Shown: positions 53,742 to 64,000 of the stretch, in pieces
Layout of the letters: the number at the start of each line of letters is the position of its first letter
How positions within the stretch are numbered: position 1 is the first letter of the stretch
Assembly (NCBI GenBank): GCA_029961685.1
Contig: JARWKL010000012.1
Coordinates: forward strand, 14,090,227-14,154,226
Source of the DNA: Aristolochia californica
Lineage: Eukaryota > Streptophyta > Magnoliopsida > Piperales > Aristolochiaceae
Length of the DNA: 64,000 nt
Direction: 5' to 3'
Program-made: the position numbers and the translations under genes
Notes under the pieces: generated by a model
The model's database searches: none
What the model was told of the DNA's origin: nothing
What the model saw: the letters and a program-made list of their open reading frames with translations, nothing else

Positions 53742-54472
53742 ATGGATTTTGTGACGCGTCGTGATAACAATTCAAAGAGGAAGGTCGTTGTTCTGGAAGA
53801 AGACGGGGCCACCTCTGCCTTGGCAACAATTTTTGGCCATCTCGAAGTGGGTCAACCTAAATTTTCCGAGCATGGAAACCCAGAGCCGACGTCTAGAGCT
53901 TGGAAATCTGAAATTGAGAAGCATCACGTTAAGGCCTCAAAGGGGAAGGGCGCCGTTATGGAAGATGAACAGTTGTTGCCTGTCCTTCCACCTCAAATCA
54001 TGTCAAAACAGCCAGATTTGGGTTCGACCTTAATTCTCCCATGTTCAAGGCAACCTAAACTTCTCCCATAACTGGAGACAGAAAAATTCCTATCTGCCTC
54101 TGTCTCGACGAATCATTTTGGCCATCCCGAAGAGGGTCGACGCTTCCGCTGGTGATTTCGTTAAGACTGAACATGGTCACAACCATCTAAATGAAGGTGA
54201 TGATGAAAGTTTGGACTTATCAGGATGGACAGGTATGTTCAATTTCCTAAGTCACAATCATAAGGAGCTTTTTGACATTGTGGATGAGGTGAGAGAGAAC
54301 GGGGAGACTGATGTGAAGGGTTTTGTCTCTAGGGGATGTGAAGTTGCAAGTCACTTGCGAGTGCAAGCAATTGATAACATGAGAGAAGATATAATTTCTC
54401 TAAGCAATCTGTTTCCCACTACTGAAAATTGTTGTCTAGCTTCTGCCCATAAAGGTAGTGTATATGTCAATG
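53742..54472 (+). other. Unassigned open stretch
   Basis: Two open frames, 53742-54071 (109 residues, MDFVTRRDNNSKRKVVVLEE start) and 54118 into the next element (DESLDLSGWTGMFNFLSHNH, ELFDIVDEVRENGETDVKGF). Composition is more gene-like (GC and codon use) than the flanking repeats. The phrase TTTTGGCCATC.CGAAG.GGGTC occurs twice (53829 and 54117). I do not recognise a family. It may be LINE ORF1, a gypsy gag variant or captured host sequence. Confidence 0.4.
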
Positions 54473-54774
54473 GGATCCAGCCCAGTCTACATCCGCGAAT
54501 CCCTCAATGTTGAAGTGACCATGTTTTTTTATAGAGGAGCCCCTTTCAGATAACGTAGTAACCTCTCAAGTGCTTGCCAATGACTAAGTTGTGGCTTTTG
54601 CATGTACTGACTTACCACACTTACTGCATATGAAATGTCTCTCCTCGTTATACATAGGTAAATAAGTCGTCCCACTAACCTTTGATATTTACCAATATCA
54701 ACATCTTCTCCAGTGCCTTCACATAATTTTGTATTTACATCCATAGGAGTGTCTACCGGTTTGCATCCCATCAT
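54473..54774 (-). pseudogene. copia M RT thumb and RNase H start
   Basis: DTPMDVNTKLCEGTGEDVDI, YQRLVGRLIYLCITRRDISY, SQYMQKPQLSHWQALERLLR, then a frameshift and a damaged GIRGCRLGWI-like RNase H start before the truncation. Confidence 0.87.
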
Positions 54775-55608
54775 ACCTGTTTCTTCTAGTAGATCAAGTG
54801 TGTATTTTCTTTTAGATAGAATAATTCCATGTCTGGATTGTAAGACCTCAATCCCCTAAAAGTATTTCAGTAATCCAAGATCCTTCGTCTTGAATTCAGC
54901 ACATATTCTTTCTTTTAATTTTTGAATTACCTCAGAATCACTCCTAGTTAAAATAATATCATCAACATAAACTCCTAGAATCACCTTACCTCTTGTTGTG
55001 TTCTCAATAAAGACTGAGTGGTCTGCAGAGCATCTGTAAAAACCTGCCCGTATGATGGCTTGACTAAATTTCTCAAAGCATGCCCGTGGGGATTGCTTTA
55101 ACCCATATAGACATTTTTTAAGGCGACATACGGACTCCCCCTCAACCACATATCCAGGTGGTTGTAGCATATAAATCTCTTCTTTGATATCACCATTGAG
55201 AAATGCATTTTTAACATCCAGTTGATATATGGGCCAAGAAGAATTAGCTGCCAAGGATAATAATATACCTATCGAGGTCATTTTTGCCACTGGAGAGAAT
55301 TTCTCATCATAATCAATGCCATATCATTGAGTGTAACCTTTTGCAACCGGTCGAGCCTTCAGTCATGCAATGGTCCCATCCAGATTATGTTTTACTGTGT
55401 AGACCCACTTGCAACCAATGGGTTTTTTATCTGTAGGTAGTGGAACTAGAGACCATGTGTGATTATCATTAAGGGCCTTAATCTCTTCATCCATTGCTAC
55501 CTTCGACCCTGGATGTTGTAGAGCCTCCTGATATGACTGTGGAAGAGATATGGAGAAAATAGAAGAAAGAAACTGACAACATAGAGGTGAGAGGCAATGA
55601 TGAGACAC
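54775..55608 (-). pseudogene. copia M reverse transcriptase
   Basis: MDEEIKALNDNHTWSLVPLP, CKWVYTVKHNLDGTIA, a frameshift at about 55360, MAKMTSIGILLSLAANSSWP, YQLDVKNAFLNGDIKEEIYM, CRLKKCLYGLKQSPRACFEK and VILGVYVDDIILTRSD (active site intact), then KDLGLLKYF. Two frame breaks. Confidence 0.9.
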
Positions 55609-55656
55609 AAAATTGGAGATAGGATGAGAAGTAGAAGGTTGAGTGCATGAATGAGG

Positions 55657-56701
55657 TTATTTTCTTATAGTAATAGGACAAGTATCAAATTCAGGACCAA
55701 AAACAACTAGTGATGAAGGACTTACCTCTAGTGGATCCGGCAACTCGGCAGGTGTGGTATCGGCCACTATCTCTGGGGGCTGAACAATCTCTGTATCATG
55801 AGGCACAACCGGTTGAGGAGAACTTGGTACTGATGACATACCAGGTGGAGCGCTATCAGAATAATATGAGGAGTCTTCAAAGAATGTTACATCCCTGGAC
55901 ACAAATAAACATTGCAAAGAGGGACTATAACAAACATAACCCTTTTGTGTACGAGAGTATCCCAAAAAGATACACTTTATAGATTTAGGGTCAAGTTTGT
56001 AGTGTCTAGGTAAAGTATTATGAACAAAACATTGACAACCGAAGACTTTCAATGGTAATGCAAACAAATCATCATGTTGTAAAAGTTTAGAGTAGGGGGA
56101 TTTATTCCCAAAAACAGTAGACGGTAGACGATTTATAAGAAAAAAATGTTGTAAGGCCAGCATGGGGCCAATAAAAATATGGAACTTTCATGGCATATAA
56201 TAGACCTTGAGCTACCACAAGAATATGATGATTTTTCCATTCGGCTACACCATTTTGTTGAGGAGTGTAGGCACATGATGTTTGATGGATAATGCCATTC
56301 TCTTGACAAAAGGAGTCGAGGATTTTTAAAATATACTCTTTGGCATTATCAGACCGGATGATTTTTATCTTCTGACCAAATTGTGTGCGTACCATCGCAT
56401 AAAAAGATTTAAAAATAGATGGTATCTCAGAACGCTCTGTAAAAATAAACAACCAAGTTGTGAGAGTGAAATCATCAATAAAAGTGATAAAATATTTGGC
56501 TTGAGAAATATTAAAGACACTTAAAGGCCCACAAACATCAGTATGAATCAATGAAAAAGGAATGTTACTTTTGACTTCTGGACAAGGAGAGTGTGTACTC
56601 TTTTGATGTTTACTTAACATACGTACCTCACAACTAAATTCTGACCTTATCTTAAGAGATGGAAACATATGATGAAGAGATTGTATGGAAGGATGTCCCA
56701 A
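55657..56701 (-). pseudogene. copia M integrase
   Basis: From 56701: MGHPSIQSLHHMFPSLKIRS, EVRMLSKHQKS (one zinc Cys lost), HTDVCGPLSV, IIRSDNAKEYILK, TPQQNGVAEWKN (all three catalytic positions present), a frameshift at about 56150, then KVFGCQCFVHNTLPRHYKLD, FLGYSRTQKGYVCYSPSLQC and a Pro-rich linker. Confidence 0.9.
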
Positions 56702-56860
56702 CCGATTGTGCCATAATCATGTCTCATTCTCAGTAGTAGACACCATATTGACTTTTGGCACATCCAAGTAGTAGAGCCCCCCTTGTTCATGGCCTCCACC
56801 AATCACCTACTTCGTTATAAGATCCTGAAAAACACATGAAGTAGGTGTGAAGGTAACCGA

Positions 56861-57184
56861 TCAATTAAAATATTTTGTAAGCTGACTCATAGAGAGGAAG
56901 TTTAAAGGAAAGGAAGAAACAAAAAGAATATCATTGAGCGGAAGTGATGGGGTGACAGAAGTGGAACCTTTTCGTTGGACATTGGTTTGAGAACCGTCAG
57001 CTATGGTAACAAACTTGTGTGAAATACTCGGAGATAAAGAATGTAATAAAGTTTTGTTACTTGTAAGATGCTTGAAGGCTCCTGAATCAATTATCCAGGA
57101 TGAAGTGGAGGCAGATAGCATACCTGAAGCAGTAGTGGCAGAGGGGCTAGGAGAAGACCCTAGCATCGTCTTTATTTCTGAAAT
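56861..57184 (-). pseudogene. copia M protease
   Basis: SWIIDSGAFKHLTSNKTLLH (DSGAS changed to DSGAF, as in copia I), IADGSQTNVQRKGSTSVTPS and SSFPLNFLSMSQLTKYFN. The shared DSGAF suggests I and M share a recent ancestor. Confidence 0.88.
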
Positions 57185-57280
57185 AATTCATACTCCTCAT
57201 CAGTAATAATTTTTGTGTAGCTGGTGTTGGGGAATTCATACTCCTCATCAGTAATAATTTTTGTGTAGCTGGTGTTGGGG
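57185..57280 (-). repeat. 48-bp tandem duplication in copia M
   Basis: AATTCATACTCCTCATCAGT and following 28 bases at 57185 and again at 57233, identical. It adds 16 in-frame residues in the gag-protease linker. Confidence 0.95.
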
Positions 57281-57284
57281 GATG

Positions 57285-57815
57285 GTCTGCTTGCGCCTCA
57301 CTCATGAGGGTTTGATTAGCCCTTATTGATTCTGACTTGTCATTAGCCTTATAGCATATTTCTTTATAGTGGCCATATCTACCACCATAAGTGCATGCCC
57401 TATAACGGCACTAGTCTATAGTGTGGCCCTGAAATTTACAATGACTGCATTTAATATCATCTATTCTGTCAGCACTATAGGGTCTATGCAGTGTATCAGA
57501 ACTTGAATATAGTTGACTACATGTCTCCAAAATATGTTTAGCAGTGTCAAGATGAATAACATTACTAGAGACATGTGCTTCCATGATATTTATCAGGCAA
57601 CAAATTACCAAAGTATCATTCTTCAGCCATTTTATATAAAAAATATTATCTTCATCAATAGGTGGCCCTCGGGTAGTGAGGTGACCAAGTAGGTCTTTGG
57701 TTATGAGAAACCTCCTAACCGAGGTGGACCAATTCATAAAATTTGATACCCCGCGTAAGGGTATGGTGGTGATTTTCAGTATATCACCTTTGATATTCAT
57801 ATTGTCATCAGCCAT
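57285..57815 (-). pseudogene. copia M gag
   Basis: Start at 57815: MADDNMNIKGDILKITTIPL, NFMNWSTSVRRFLITKDLLG and EAHVSSNVIHLDTAKHILET, DTLHRPY, then directly DRIDDIKCSHCKFQGHTID and a second knuckle (CTYGGRYGHYKEIC, one Cys replaced by Gly). The FRGFLQVWKLA half of capsid is deleted compared with copia N. Confidence 0.9.
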
Positions 57816-58303
57816 GATAGGCTCTTCTTCAAAAAAAAAACTTCAAATAATATCACCAAGTAGCACTTCTTCAATCAACTCGGTATATGTAAATATAGCA
57901 TTAATGCTAAATAATTTATTTTTTCAGAAAACCACTCATAAGAGGCTCAATAGCAATCTTCTATTGTCACGTAAATCTTATCCCACGAAAAACAAAATTC
58001 AATAATCTGAGTATGGACTGATCTCGGCAAACAAATTTTCCAAACTGATTAAACTGTTTTGATAGCTCCTTCTAGATAGAGGGGTATGCATATTCATAAC
58101 TTAATAAGATCAAAGCATTCACATATTCATCATTGAATCATCATCTAAAAATGAGAACCAGTAGAATAAAAAAATATTTTTGAACACTTATCTCTTGGCT
58201 AGTGTTCTTCCTTCATACAAGAGCCTTCTTTGAGTGGTGTTGATCATCACTTCTCTAGAGCATTCCTTTGTCGAGGGATCCTAAATATATTGCTCTGATA
58301 CCA

Positions 58304-58944
58304 TGTTGAATTTAGGATCCCTTTTCCATGATCACGAACAAGAGAAAGAATAAATAAAAATGAGAAAAGGGGAGGAGAGCTCTCGGTAGAGAAGAGAAAA
58401 AATAAAAAAGAAAAGGGTGAGCTGCGTCAAGTAAGGAGAGGAAGAGAGAGAACCAAGTAGGGATTGAATGTGTGACTTGATTAATTTTGAATTACAAGTC
58501 CTCTATTTATAGTAGAGGATGAGTTAGAGTCCTTATACAACTTTTCATTCAATCCTAAGTACATTCCAACTCTAACTCTTCAATATAAGTCAGTCTATTC
58601 AAACTAGAACTCCTAGAAGACTAATTGGAGTAGAACTATGAGTCCTTTATTACCCACGAGATTATAATGGATAAGCCAGCTCGTTGCCTTATCCTTGTGG
58701 GCCCCTCATGATCCTCCAGTGCACCTTGATAAGAGTGCCAACTCGTGAGATTTTTTTGGGTCCCACTTGATCTTCAAGTCTTCTAAATCAATTCAGCTTG
58801 TGCTTCTTGATTCCTTAACTCGTGCTTGCTTTGGGAGAGGACTCTTCTTGGAGTCCCAAGTCCTCTAGGATTCTTCTTGATGACCTATGTCCTCATGGTA
58901 AGTCCCACCAGCTCGAGCACCATGGTTGGCCCCACATTGTAACA
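58304..58944 (-). repeat. 5' LTR of copia M
   Basis: 641 bp, plus strand TGTTGAATTTAGGATCC to CCCACATTGTAACA. Reversed GGGTCCCAC (58758-58766) and TATA region (CTATTTATAGTAG). Confidence 0.94.
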
Positions 58945-60377
58945 ATATCATCTTCTTCTCCGATGTCGAAGGACTCTCGGTGGAAACAGTCCAGAAAAGA
59001 CAACCAACCTCGCGGGATCAATCAGCCAGCATTTTCGACAAGATGCCGTCGTCTTCGGCCTCCAAAAATTGGAAATAACTCATTTTGCATCTGGAACATG
59101 AATTCCGGCAATTGAGCTACCTGACTGTTGTCAGCAAAGAGTTTCTAAAATAAGAAAAGAGGACCCAGCGAAGGAGAAGATATCTTCCATCAATAGTATC
59201 TGTAATAAGAGGACGAGATGCAACAGATTAGTTTCCAAAAATAGCAGAGTCAAGCCCTGAAAATCGGATTTAAAATTTTGATTGCAACTTTCTGAACTTG
59301 AATATAACAAGACATCTCTAACTCTAGCTTCTACTCCATCACCAACGCAAAATAATCTCTCGATTTGCATAGACAAAAGAGAACAATCAGTAGCAAAAAA
59401 AATCTGGATGCTGACTGACATAGGTTCTCTTTCCCTCTTCTGTAGCTTGTCTCTATTCTCAGCTTACCAAGAAATTAATAGAAAAACTCTATCTCAGACG
59501 AGGATGTCGCACCATTGGCCATGGAACTCAATGGAAACAATGCCTTGATAAGACCAAGGAAGGATGATATGGATTCACAAAATTAATCCCGCCAGCAAGT
59601 TTCTGGCAAAGTTTTCCGGAACAGAGGGTAGTGAAGCAGCACGGGCCGTGCCAAACTACCATAAACTGATCTCTTCTCCTTTCACCTTTCTCCAACTTCC
59701 TTTTTTCGCCTTCATAGATAAAGAGATTGAAAACGGAAATAATCTCTGCCATGTTCGAGAAATAGAACCAGAGAACCTCCCCGACACCAAATGGAACAGG
59801 ATAGCAGTATTTTAAAAATACGAGCAACAAAGAACAAATCTAAAACCAATTCTAGCAACTATAAACAAAATAGATACCAAAAAATAAAAAAATGGGTTTC
59901 AGCAATTCTGAAACTATACTACGAGTCCTGAAAATCAAAGCTCTGATACCATGTTGATTTTCAGGACTCCATGAATTTAGCTCATGGAGAAAAAGAGAGA
60001 GACACCCATTGGGAGAAAACCAGAGGAATTGACTTGATTTCCTAACCCTTCCCCTGAAGCTCTATTTATAGATTAATGAAACTATTGTATTACAATAATA
60101 TCCCTAAACTTAGGGTTTAGGATTTAGAGTTTTAACCTCGAACTTTAGCCTAATTACATCATTGCCATCTCTATGAGATGACACTTTATTTACCATTCTA
60201 CCATCATTGTATGTGGGCCTATGGGCCTTCTCCTTGATTTGTGGGCCTTGAGCCCGTCTTCTATATCTCTTGGATGCATGGGTCTTCCTTGGGCTTATGG
60301 GCTTGGGCCCATCTTCCAACACACTTGGATATGTGGGCCTTCCTTGGTCGTGTGGGCTTGGGTCCTATCTTCCAAGA
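58945..60377 (-). mobile_element. Element P, G-family, 5' part only
   Basis: Minus strand. 5' LTR 59952-60377, reversed PBS GCTCTGATACCA just before it (59940-59951), then 1.0 kb of interior that aligns with the G interior from 38734 on (TGATTTTCA.GACTCG.AGTAT, TACTGCTAT). Copia M interrupts it at 58945, at a place corresponding to about 40445 of G (GA.GAAGAAGATGAT). The 3' part is absent. No coding region. Confidence 0.82.
59952..60377 (-). repeat. 5' LTR of P
   Basis: 426 bp, plus strand TGTTGATTTTCAGGACTCC to TATCTTCCAAGA. Contains several TGGGCCT/GGGCCCA words and, in reverse, the ATCTCATAGAGAT block seen in G. Confidence 0.88.
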
Positions 60378-60616
60378 TAATAGATCGATCAACCCTTAGA
60401 GACTGATTGATCATACAAAACTTTGTCAACCAGGGACATAAAGCATGATCGGTCATTGCAAAGTCATTGATTGAGCGTACTTGTTATGCTTTGCCAGTGG
60501 GAATTCTAATTGATCTATCATACTACATATATTGATCGATCAACTTAAAATATCATATCCAATGGGAAGATATTGATTGATCATGCCATCGATTAATAAG
60601 TCTCATTCTGACAAAA
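60378..60616. repeat. Cluster of TGATCGATCA-like palindromes
   Basis: About seven near-palindromic words: GATCGATCAA (60383), TGATTGATCA (about 60404), TGATCGGTCA (about 60445), TGATTGAGCG, TTGATCTATCA (about 60510), TTGATCGATCAAC (60532) and TTGATTGATCATG (about 60573). No gene. Confidence 0.75.
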
Positions 60617-60916
60617 TGTTGATTTCTAGGGCCAACACATAAACCCAAGAGATCTCAAGGTAAAGAGAGAAACTCTAGCTCTTGGGAGATAGGAGAGAAG
60701 AAACCAAGGGAGACAAAAAAGAGGAAAAGAGAGAGGAGCATATGGAAGAATTTGACCCAAGAGGAGGAGGCTTGAATTCATCCATACACTTCTCTCTCTT
60801 TTCCTCTTCTTTCTCTCTCTTGGATTCTTCTCTTCTCTCTCCCAGAAGCTAGAGTTCTTTTCTTCTTTCCTTCCCTTGAGATCTCTGGGTTTATGCGGTG
60901 GCCATAGAAATCAACA
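60617..60916. repeat. 300-bp imperfect palindrome ending in LTR-type termini
   Basis: The left arm from TGTTGATTTCTAGGGCC and the right arm ending GGCCATAGAAATCAACA are imperfect inverse copies for about 120 bases each, with a centre of about 55 bases near 60741-60792. A PBS TGGTATCAGATC follows the right end at 60917. The left end is preceded by a decayed reversed PBS-like TCTGACAAAA. Confidence 0.88.
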
Positions 60917-62018
60917 TGGTATCAGATCAGGTTCTATGAGTTGACTTGGTCAACCCATTGTAATAATGTGATTCTTTTTTTATATATCATCTCTAGTAGT
61001 TTAGGCTTGTATTATATTTTTTTTCTCTTTTCAGTCCCATTTCATGTTGTTTTCTTGGATTTATAACCTCCATACTGAGCTTTTCATATTAAAAAATTTA
61101 TATTGAAGGAAATATATTTAAGTTTAATTTCCAACTCAAAATTTTTTTTGGCAATCGGAGTTTTCTAGAAGGAGAAATTGATATATGAAGCAGTAAAGGT
61201 CATACAAGAGAGGTTTGATCAGTAGTATAAAGCTTCAGATTTTGAGCAATTTTTATGCCATCAAGAATGAGACTTTATATGAAAATTTTTATATCAAAAT
61301 AAATATTTGTAAGTCTATTGTCTTAAATATTCAACCAATTCTCAATATGAGTTTTCTAGAAGGAGATAAATCTACTTAGTTCGACAAGATTACAGAGTCT
61401 GAAATATATTAGATTATTTATCTCAAAAGAAGTATATTCTATGAAGTGAATTTATACTTGGATGAAATTTATTGAAGTCTAGTTCTAGAAGGAGAAAAAT
61501 TAATGTCAACCTGATCTATATTTAAGAAGATTCGCATCGGAGTTGGCAAGGGTCAAACTTCAGAACAAAGAGTATAAAGAGGTCACAAAATATTCAAGAA
61601 TGAATATTTGAATGAAATTAGGTATCAAATTAAAGCTCTTCGAGTATAGTTTCTTGAAGAAAAAAAATTTGTGATTCTGAGCTATATTTTTTGAGATATT
61701 GATATCAGAATTACCAAAGGTAAGTTCTGCCAAAAATCTCTATTTTTTCCTATTTTTTTCTCTTATTAACTTTCTAGGGATTGACATGAATTGAATTTAC
61801 TTTTCTCTTAAAATCTGAGTTTTTTAGGGAAATTTTTCTTCTAATAAGAGATTTTTGGTTTGACTTCAACACTATCTTCTTTTTTGAAGCCTCTTTGATC
61901 CTAGAAATCTCTTATCTTTGGAAAGTCTAATTTAGGAAAGTGCTACTAATTAAGGAAAGTCTATCATTGAAAAGTTTTTATTTTGAATTTGTAGAATAAA
62001 GTATTCTAGATAGGAATT

Positions 62019-63052
62019 TTTTGAGGACTCAATAGCTAACTGAGTCATCCAAAGGAGGTGCCACTAACTCACTGAGTTAATTGCTTTCAGTTTCATATTT
62101 CATATTGCTTTTAATTTCTATTTTTCATTACTTGTTTAAGTCAAGATGCCGCAGGGGCAGAAGTGTAATTATTAAACCCTAAACTCAATGTGTGTCAACC
62201 CTACTTAGAGGGGAGAGGAATGAAGAAAAAGACAAGTCTGATTTTAGGTTAAATTGGGTTAAGAGTTCTCCTTGATGAGCTCTAGGGTTTGGAGTTTTCC
62301 TTGACGAGCTCTACGTCCAAGTTCCCTCTTGAATCTGATTTATCTCTTACCCTTTTTTATTTATCTTGTTCCTTAAATCCTTATCGAGAGACAAGAGGTC
62401 CCTAACCCTCTTTTCCATGAACAGAAAGAGGTTTCTCAACCTCTCTTTCCGTGAGCAGCAAGAGACCTATCAATCACTTTTTTGAGTTCTACAAGAGGTT
62501 CTTATACCTCTCTGAGTTAATTTCTTTTAGTTTCATATTTCATATTGCTTTTAATTTCTATTTTCATTACTTGTTTAAGTCAAGATGCCGCAAGGGCAGA
62601 AGGGTAATTATTAAACCCCGAACTCTATGTGCATCAACCCTACTTAGAGGGGAGAGGAATGCGAAAAAGACAAGTCTGATTTTACGTTAAACAGGGTTAA
62701 GAGTTATCCTTGACGAGCTCTAAGGTTTGGAGTTCTCCTTGACGAGCTCTACGCCCAGGTTCCCTCTTGAATCTGATTTCTCTCTTACCCTTTTTTATTT
62801 CTCATGTTCCCTAAATCCTTACCGAGAGTAAAGAGGTCCCTAACCCTCTTTTCCCTGAACAGAAAGAGGTTTCTCAACCTCTCTTTCTGTGAGCAGCAAG
62901 GGACCTATCAATCTCTTTTCCGAGTTGAACAAGAGGTTCCTATACCTCTTAACTGAGAGCAGCAGCATCTCCCAGTCCTGATTTTGTCCTTCTAATTCTG
63001 GATTCAAAAATCCCACGCCGAGTTACTGGATCCATGGCAAGGGACCATAACA
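62019..63052 (+). repeat. Solo LTR of the gypsy H family with internal 440-bp duplication
   Basis: Starts TTTTGAGGACTCAATAGC and ends AGGGACCATAACA, matching H LTR ends in direct orientation. Perfect target duplication GAATT at 62014-62018 and 63053-63057. Length 1034 bp versus about 450 in H, because units 62072-62511 and 62512-62950 are tandem copies (CTGAGTTAATT...AGAGGTTC.TATACCTCT). Confidence 0.93.
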
Positions 63053-63057
63053 GAATT

Positions 63058-63915
63058 CCTCATATGGACTGATCAATTTGGAAACAAAAACTTTAAGTTA
63101 AGTTATGCAGTCATCAGAGTTTCCATAGTCAATGTTGTTTTTGAGATTTGTGTTTTTGTTACTTGGTTGTATATCTATTACATCGTCAACTCCGAAAATT
63201 TTTGCTTCCCCTCATGAAATTATCTTGACATCATACTTGATCAAATTTTTTAAGTTATTTTTCTATCACTATAGTCTCCTTCTCATCATCGAGGTAGTTA
63301 CTTTTCCTTCATTACTTTCTTTTCTCTATTACCTTTCTCCTACCATCCTTTTTTTTACTCTCGCATACGCCTTTGGGCAACCTCTTGTGTGTTGCTTCAA
63401 TTGGCTTCTCTTTTTATATACACATGGGTGTATTAAGTCCATTGAGACTTTTTTTATGAATACCCGTAAGTGGGTTTTATTGTCATCCTTTGAGTGATAT
63501 GTGTTATCCTTTTTATGGATTATTATCACTACTTTCGTTTGAAATCCTATAATGTCGATTTTGACTTTTTTTTATACATACATCATCCATCATATTTTTT
63601 GAAAGTCAGTGCCTAATTGAGTTGTTATCCTTGGGTCACCTTGATGGAGGAGATAATAAATACAATTATGTTTTTGTTTCAAGTTGGGATTGCACTGATA
63701 CCTTCCAGCTTGAGCGGGAGAAGTACAAGACGTTCAAGAAAGCGGTATTTTATTCCACAAGTTATGGTAATTATTGTGTGACCAAAATATTGAAGAAAGT
63801 GGGAGCTCAAATGATGAAGAATTTTGTATCTATGAAGAATTTTTTTTTCATAAAAATATTGAATTTTTGTTTTTTCATTGCAAGTTGAAGTTATAAACTC
63901 CAGTTTGAGGGGTAG
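63058..63915 (+). other. Q interior, right part
   Basis: AT-rich. The 121-residue open frame 63132-63497 is hydrophobic and low in complexity, and the homologous part of F (19160-19340) is not open, so it is not a gene. Confidence 0.7.
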
Positions 63916-64000
63916 CGTTCAAGAGTAGATAAGAAGTCTTACAAAGGCAGAACTATTGTGGAAGGAGGTCTCATAGAAGAGTTTCATTTAAAAAAGTGTT
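63916..64000 (+). repeat. Start of Q 3' LTR
   Basis: CGTTCAAGAGTAGATAAG... follows the PPT and aligns to the F LTR from about 17640. Truncated by the window. Confidence 0.7.

Larger units (their letters stand above)
54473..58944 (-). mobile_element. Ty1/copia element M (minus strand, 3' truncated)
   Basis: 5' LTR 58304-58944, reversed PBS GCTCTGATACCA 58292-58303, gag, PR, INT, RT and part of RNase H. It ends abruptly at 54473 within RNase H, so the 3' LTR is missing. Same family as I and N. It lies in element P; the target repeat beside the LTR would be ATATC (58945-58949), with no partner left. Confidence 0.93.
60917..64000 (+). mobile_element. Non-autonomous LTR element Q (F-like), runs off the right edge
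   Basis: PBS at 60917, then the leader GAGTTGACTTGGTCAACCC shared with F. Interior 60929-62018 and 63058-63915 aligns with F (for example GAGACTTTTATAT..ACCCGTGGGT versus GAGACTTTTTTTATGAATACCCGTAAGTGGGT) with no coding capacity. PPT TTTGAGGGGTAG just before 63916, then a 3' LTR related to F (AGTCTTACA.AG..AGAACTATT) cut by the window end. A solo gypsy LTR is inserted at 62019. Confidence 0.82.

Noticed and set aside
60093..60125. Telomere-like CCCTAAA / TTTAGGG words
   Set aside because: Only two or three words in opposite orientations within an LTR; not an array.
63132..63497. 121-residue hydrophobic open frame as a membrane protein
   Set aside because: It lies inside element Q; the homologous stretch of element F is not open and the composition is T-rich low complexity.

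Overview
The window is plant nuclear DNA, almost certainly from a flowering plant, built almost entirely from retrotransposons. I found no host protein gene, rRNA, tRNA or CRISPR array. The evidence is the number of Ty1/copia and Ty3/gypsy elements with TG..CA long terminal repeats (LTRs), primer binding sites (PBS) matching the 3' end of initiator tRNA-Met (TGGTATCAGAGC), polypurine tracts (PPT), 5-bp target site duplications (TSD), a chromodomain-type integrase tail, a LINE endonuclease fragment and very small TRIM-type LTR elements. Nearly every coding region has stops, frameshifts or deletions, so this looks like old, silenced, gene-poor chromatin.

Left part (1-15.1 kb): gypsy remnant A (1-2286 plus its 3' LTR) carries a 340-bp TRIM/SMART element (1281-1620). 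Then come a 51-bp tandem array (3061-3343), copia remnant A (3395-5602), a LINE endonuclease fragment on the minus strand (5603-6180), copia element B with both LTRs (6646-12038, holding a reverse solo LTR at 7200-7592), and minus-strand copia remnants C (12298-12970) and D (13080-15058).

Central part (15.6-48.5 kb) is a nested stack that I rebuilt from LTR ends, TSDs and sequence continuity. The outermost layer is minus-strand copia E (about 15616-48548). Inside E lie element F (17513-20170) and non-autonomous element J (20792-48463). J has been split by gypsy H (21092-31675), copia N (32130-38142), non-autonomous element G (38417-41834) and gypsy O (42750-47964). H is itself split inside its reverse transcriptase by copia I (23986-29321). 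G contains a tandem three-LTR TRIM (39371-39908). The deepest insertions are therefore four layers down.

Right part (48.5-64 kb): plus-strand copia L (gag at 49424, protease at 52936-53461) is split by element K (50201-52796). A gypsy gag N-terminus (53505-53735) and an unassigned open stretch (to 54472) follow, then minus-strand copia M (54473-58944) inserted in element P (to 60377). After those come a block rich in TGATCGATCA-like motifs, a 300-bp palindrome (60617-60916) and element Q (to beyond 64000), which contains a 1.03-kb gypsy solo LTR.

The most interesting theme is one group of protein-less elements (F, J, K, Q and the sister pair G, P). Their LTRs begin TGTTGGAAGATGGGCC, their PBS is tRNA-Met, and where it can be read (F, G, K) the interior ends in a relic of the copia RNase H C-terminus plus PPT. 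They look like parasites of the copia families next to them, and copia I carries a piece of their leader. Their LTRs, and those of the autonomous copias, are rich in GTGGGNCCCAC and TGGGCC motifs that match TCP transcription-factor binding sites.
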